NCBI GenBank assembly: GCA_022701925.1
Contig: JAKONM010000100.1
Span: forward strand, 1-16,066
Direction of reading: 5' to 3'
Origin: Microbacteriaceae bacterium
GTDB lineage: Bacteria > Actinomycetota > Actinomycetes > Actinomycetales > Microbacteriaceae
Length of the DNA: 16,066 nucleotides
Shown here: positions 15,974 to 16,066 of the stretch, in pieces
Numbering within the stretch: the first letter of the stretch is position 1
Layout: each line of letters starts with the position of its first letter
The notes under the pieces: model-generated
What the model was told of the DNA's origin: nothing
Database searches by the model: none
The model's input: only the letters and a program-made list of their open reading frames with translations
Position numbers and translations under genes: made by a program

Positions 15974-16066
15974 ATGACGTCCGACGCCGCCCGCACGTTC
16001 GCCCTGCCGCAGCAGCGCCACCTGGCCACCGCGCTGCCCGGTCCGAAGTCCTTGGCGCTGCAGCAG
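15974..16066 (+). CDS. gabT: 4-aminobutyrate aminotransferase, N-terminal fragment (cut by window)
   Basis: Only the first 31 codons are present. The residues TFALPQQRHLATALPGPKS followed by LALQQ match the N-terminus typical of GabT, in which a PQ-R--TA-PGPKS-ALQ pattern precedes the PLP-binding aminotransferase body. GabT transfers the amino group of GABA to 2-oxoglutarate, giving succinate semialdehyde and glutamate. The active-site lysine and the rest of the fold are outside the window, so the assignment rests on this short N-terminal pattern. The start is ATG 15974, placed by the -10 box seven bases upstream and the match at the N-terminus. The reading frame runs open to the edge. Confidence 0.75.
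   Translation, partial: MTSDAARTFALPQQRHLATALPGPKSLALQQ

Overview
The window is ordinary-looking chromosomal DNA from a high-GC Gram-positive bacterium of the Actinomycetota. Evidence for this is the very GC-rich codon third positions, frequent GTG and TTG starts, TAnGnT-type -10 boxes placed 6-7 bases before some start codons (leaderless transcripts), and the block tRNA-Gln, glmU, prs, an arrangement I know from actinobacteria. Genus cannot be decided by eye. No CRISPR array, transposase, integrase, phage gene or rRNA is visible. I did not find a clear new multi-gene system. The most unusual material lies in the spacers.

Layout from left to right. An amino-acid/polyamine/organocation permease is cut by the left edge (3-1247). 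A spacer with a large composite hairpin follows, then tRNA-Gln(UUG) (1416-1487). Next come glmU (TTG start) and prs, overlapping by four bases, which make UDP-GlcNAc and PRPP. A 321-base gene-free spacer rich in imperfect inverted repeats precedes a translationally coupled pair: a family III CoA-transferase and a stand-alone TOPRIM-domain protein (4274-6120). A nested inverted/tandem repeat separates this pair from a convergent PPK2-type polyphosphate kinase (6215-7132, minus). Divergent from PPK2 is a secreted HAD acid phosphatase (7255-8082). It converges on glgX (8151-10199, minus) across an 18-bp-stem bidirectional terminator.

An aldo/keto reductase (10348-11358) diverges from glgX. A lipoprotein of unknown function follows (11453-13033), converging on a tetR-family regulator (13109-13687, minus). 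The regulator is divergent from an atypical SDR/NAD-epimerase-like gene (13801-14681), and the 113-base gap holds two matching palindromes, a strong candidate for a self-contained regulator/target pair. Last come a membrane-anchored Amidase_6-like protein, a GNAT acetyltransferase and the first 31 codons of a gabT-like aminotransferase, cut by the right edge.

The genes are mostly unrelated housekeeping or metabolic units: cell-wall precursor and PRPP supply, glycogen breakdown, polyphosphate and phosphate handling, and nitrogen or amino-acid use. The main points worth a second look are the intergenic palindrome family (1256-1353, 4055-4201, 6129-6207), the dual TetR operators, the CoA-transferase/TOPRIM coupling, and the unassigned two-part lipoprotein.
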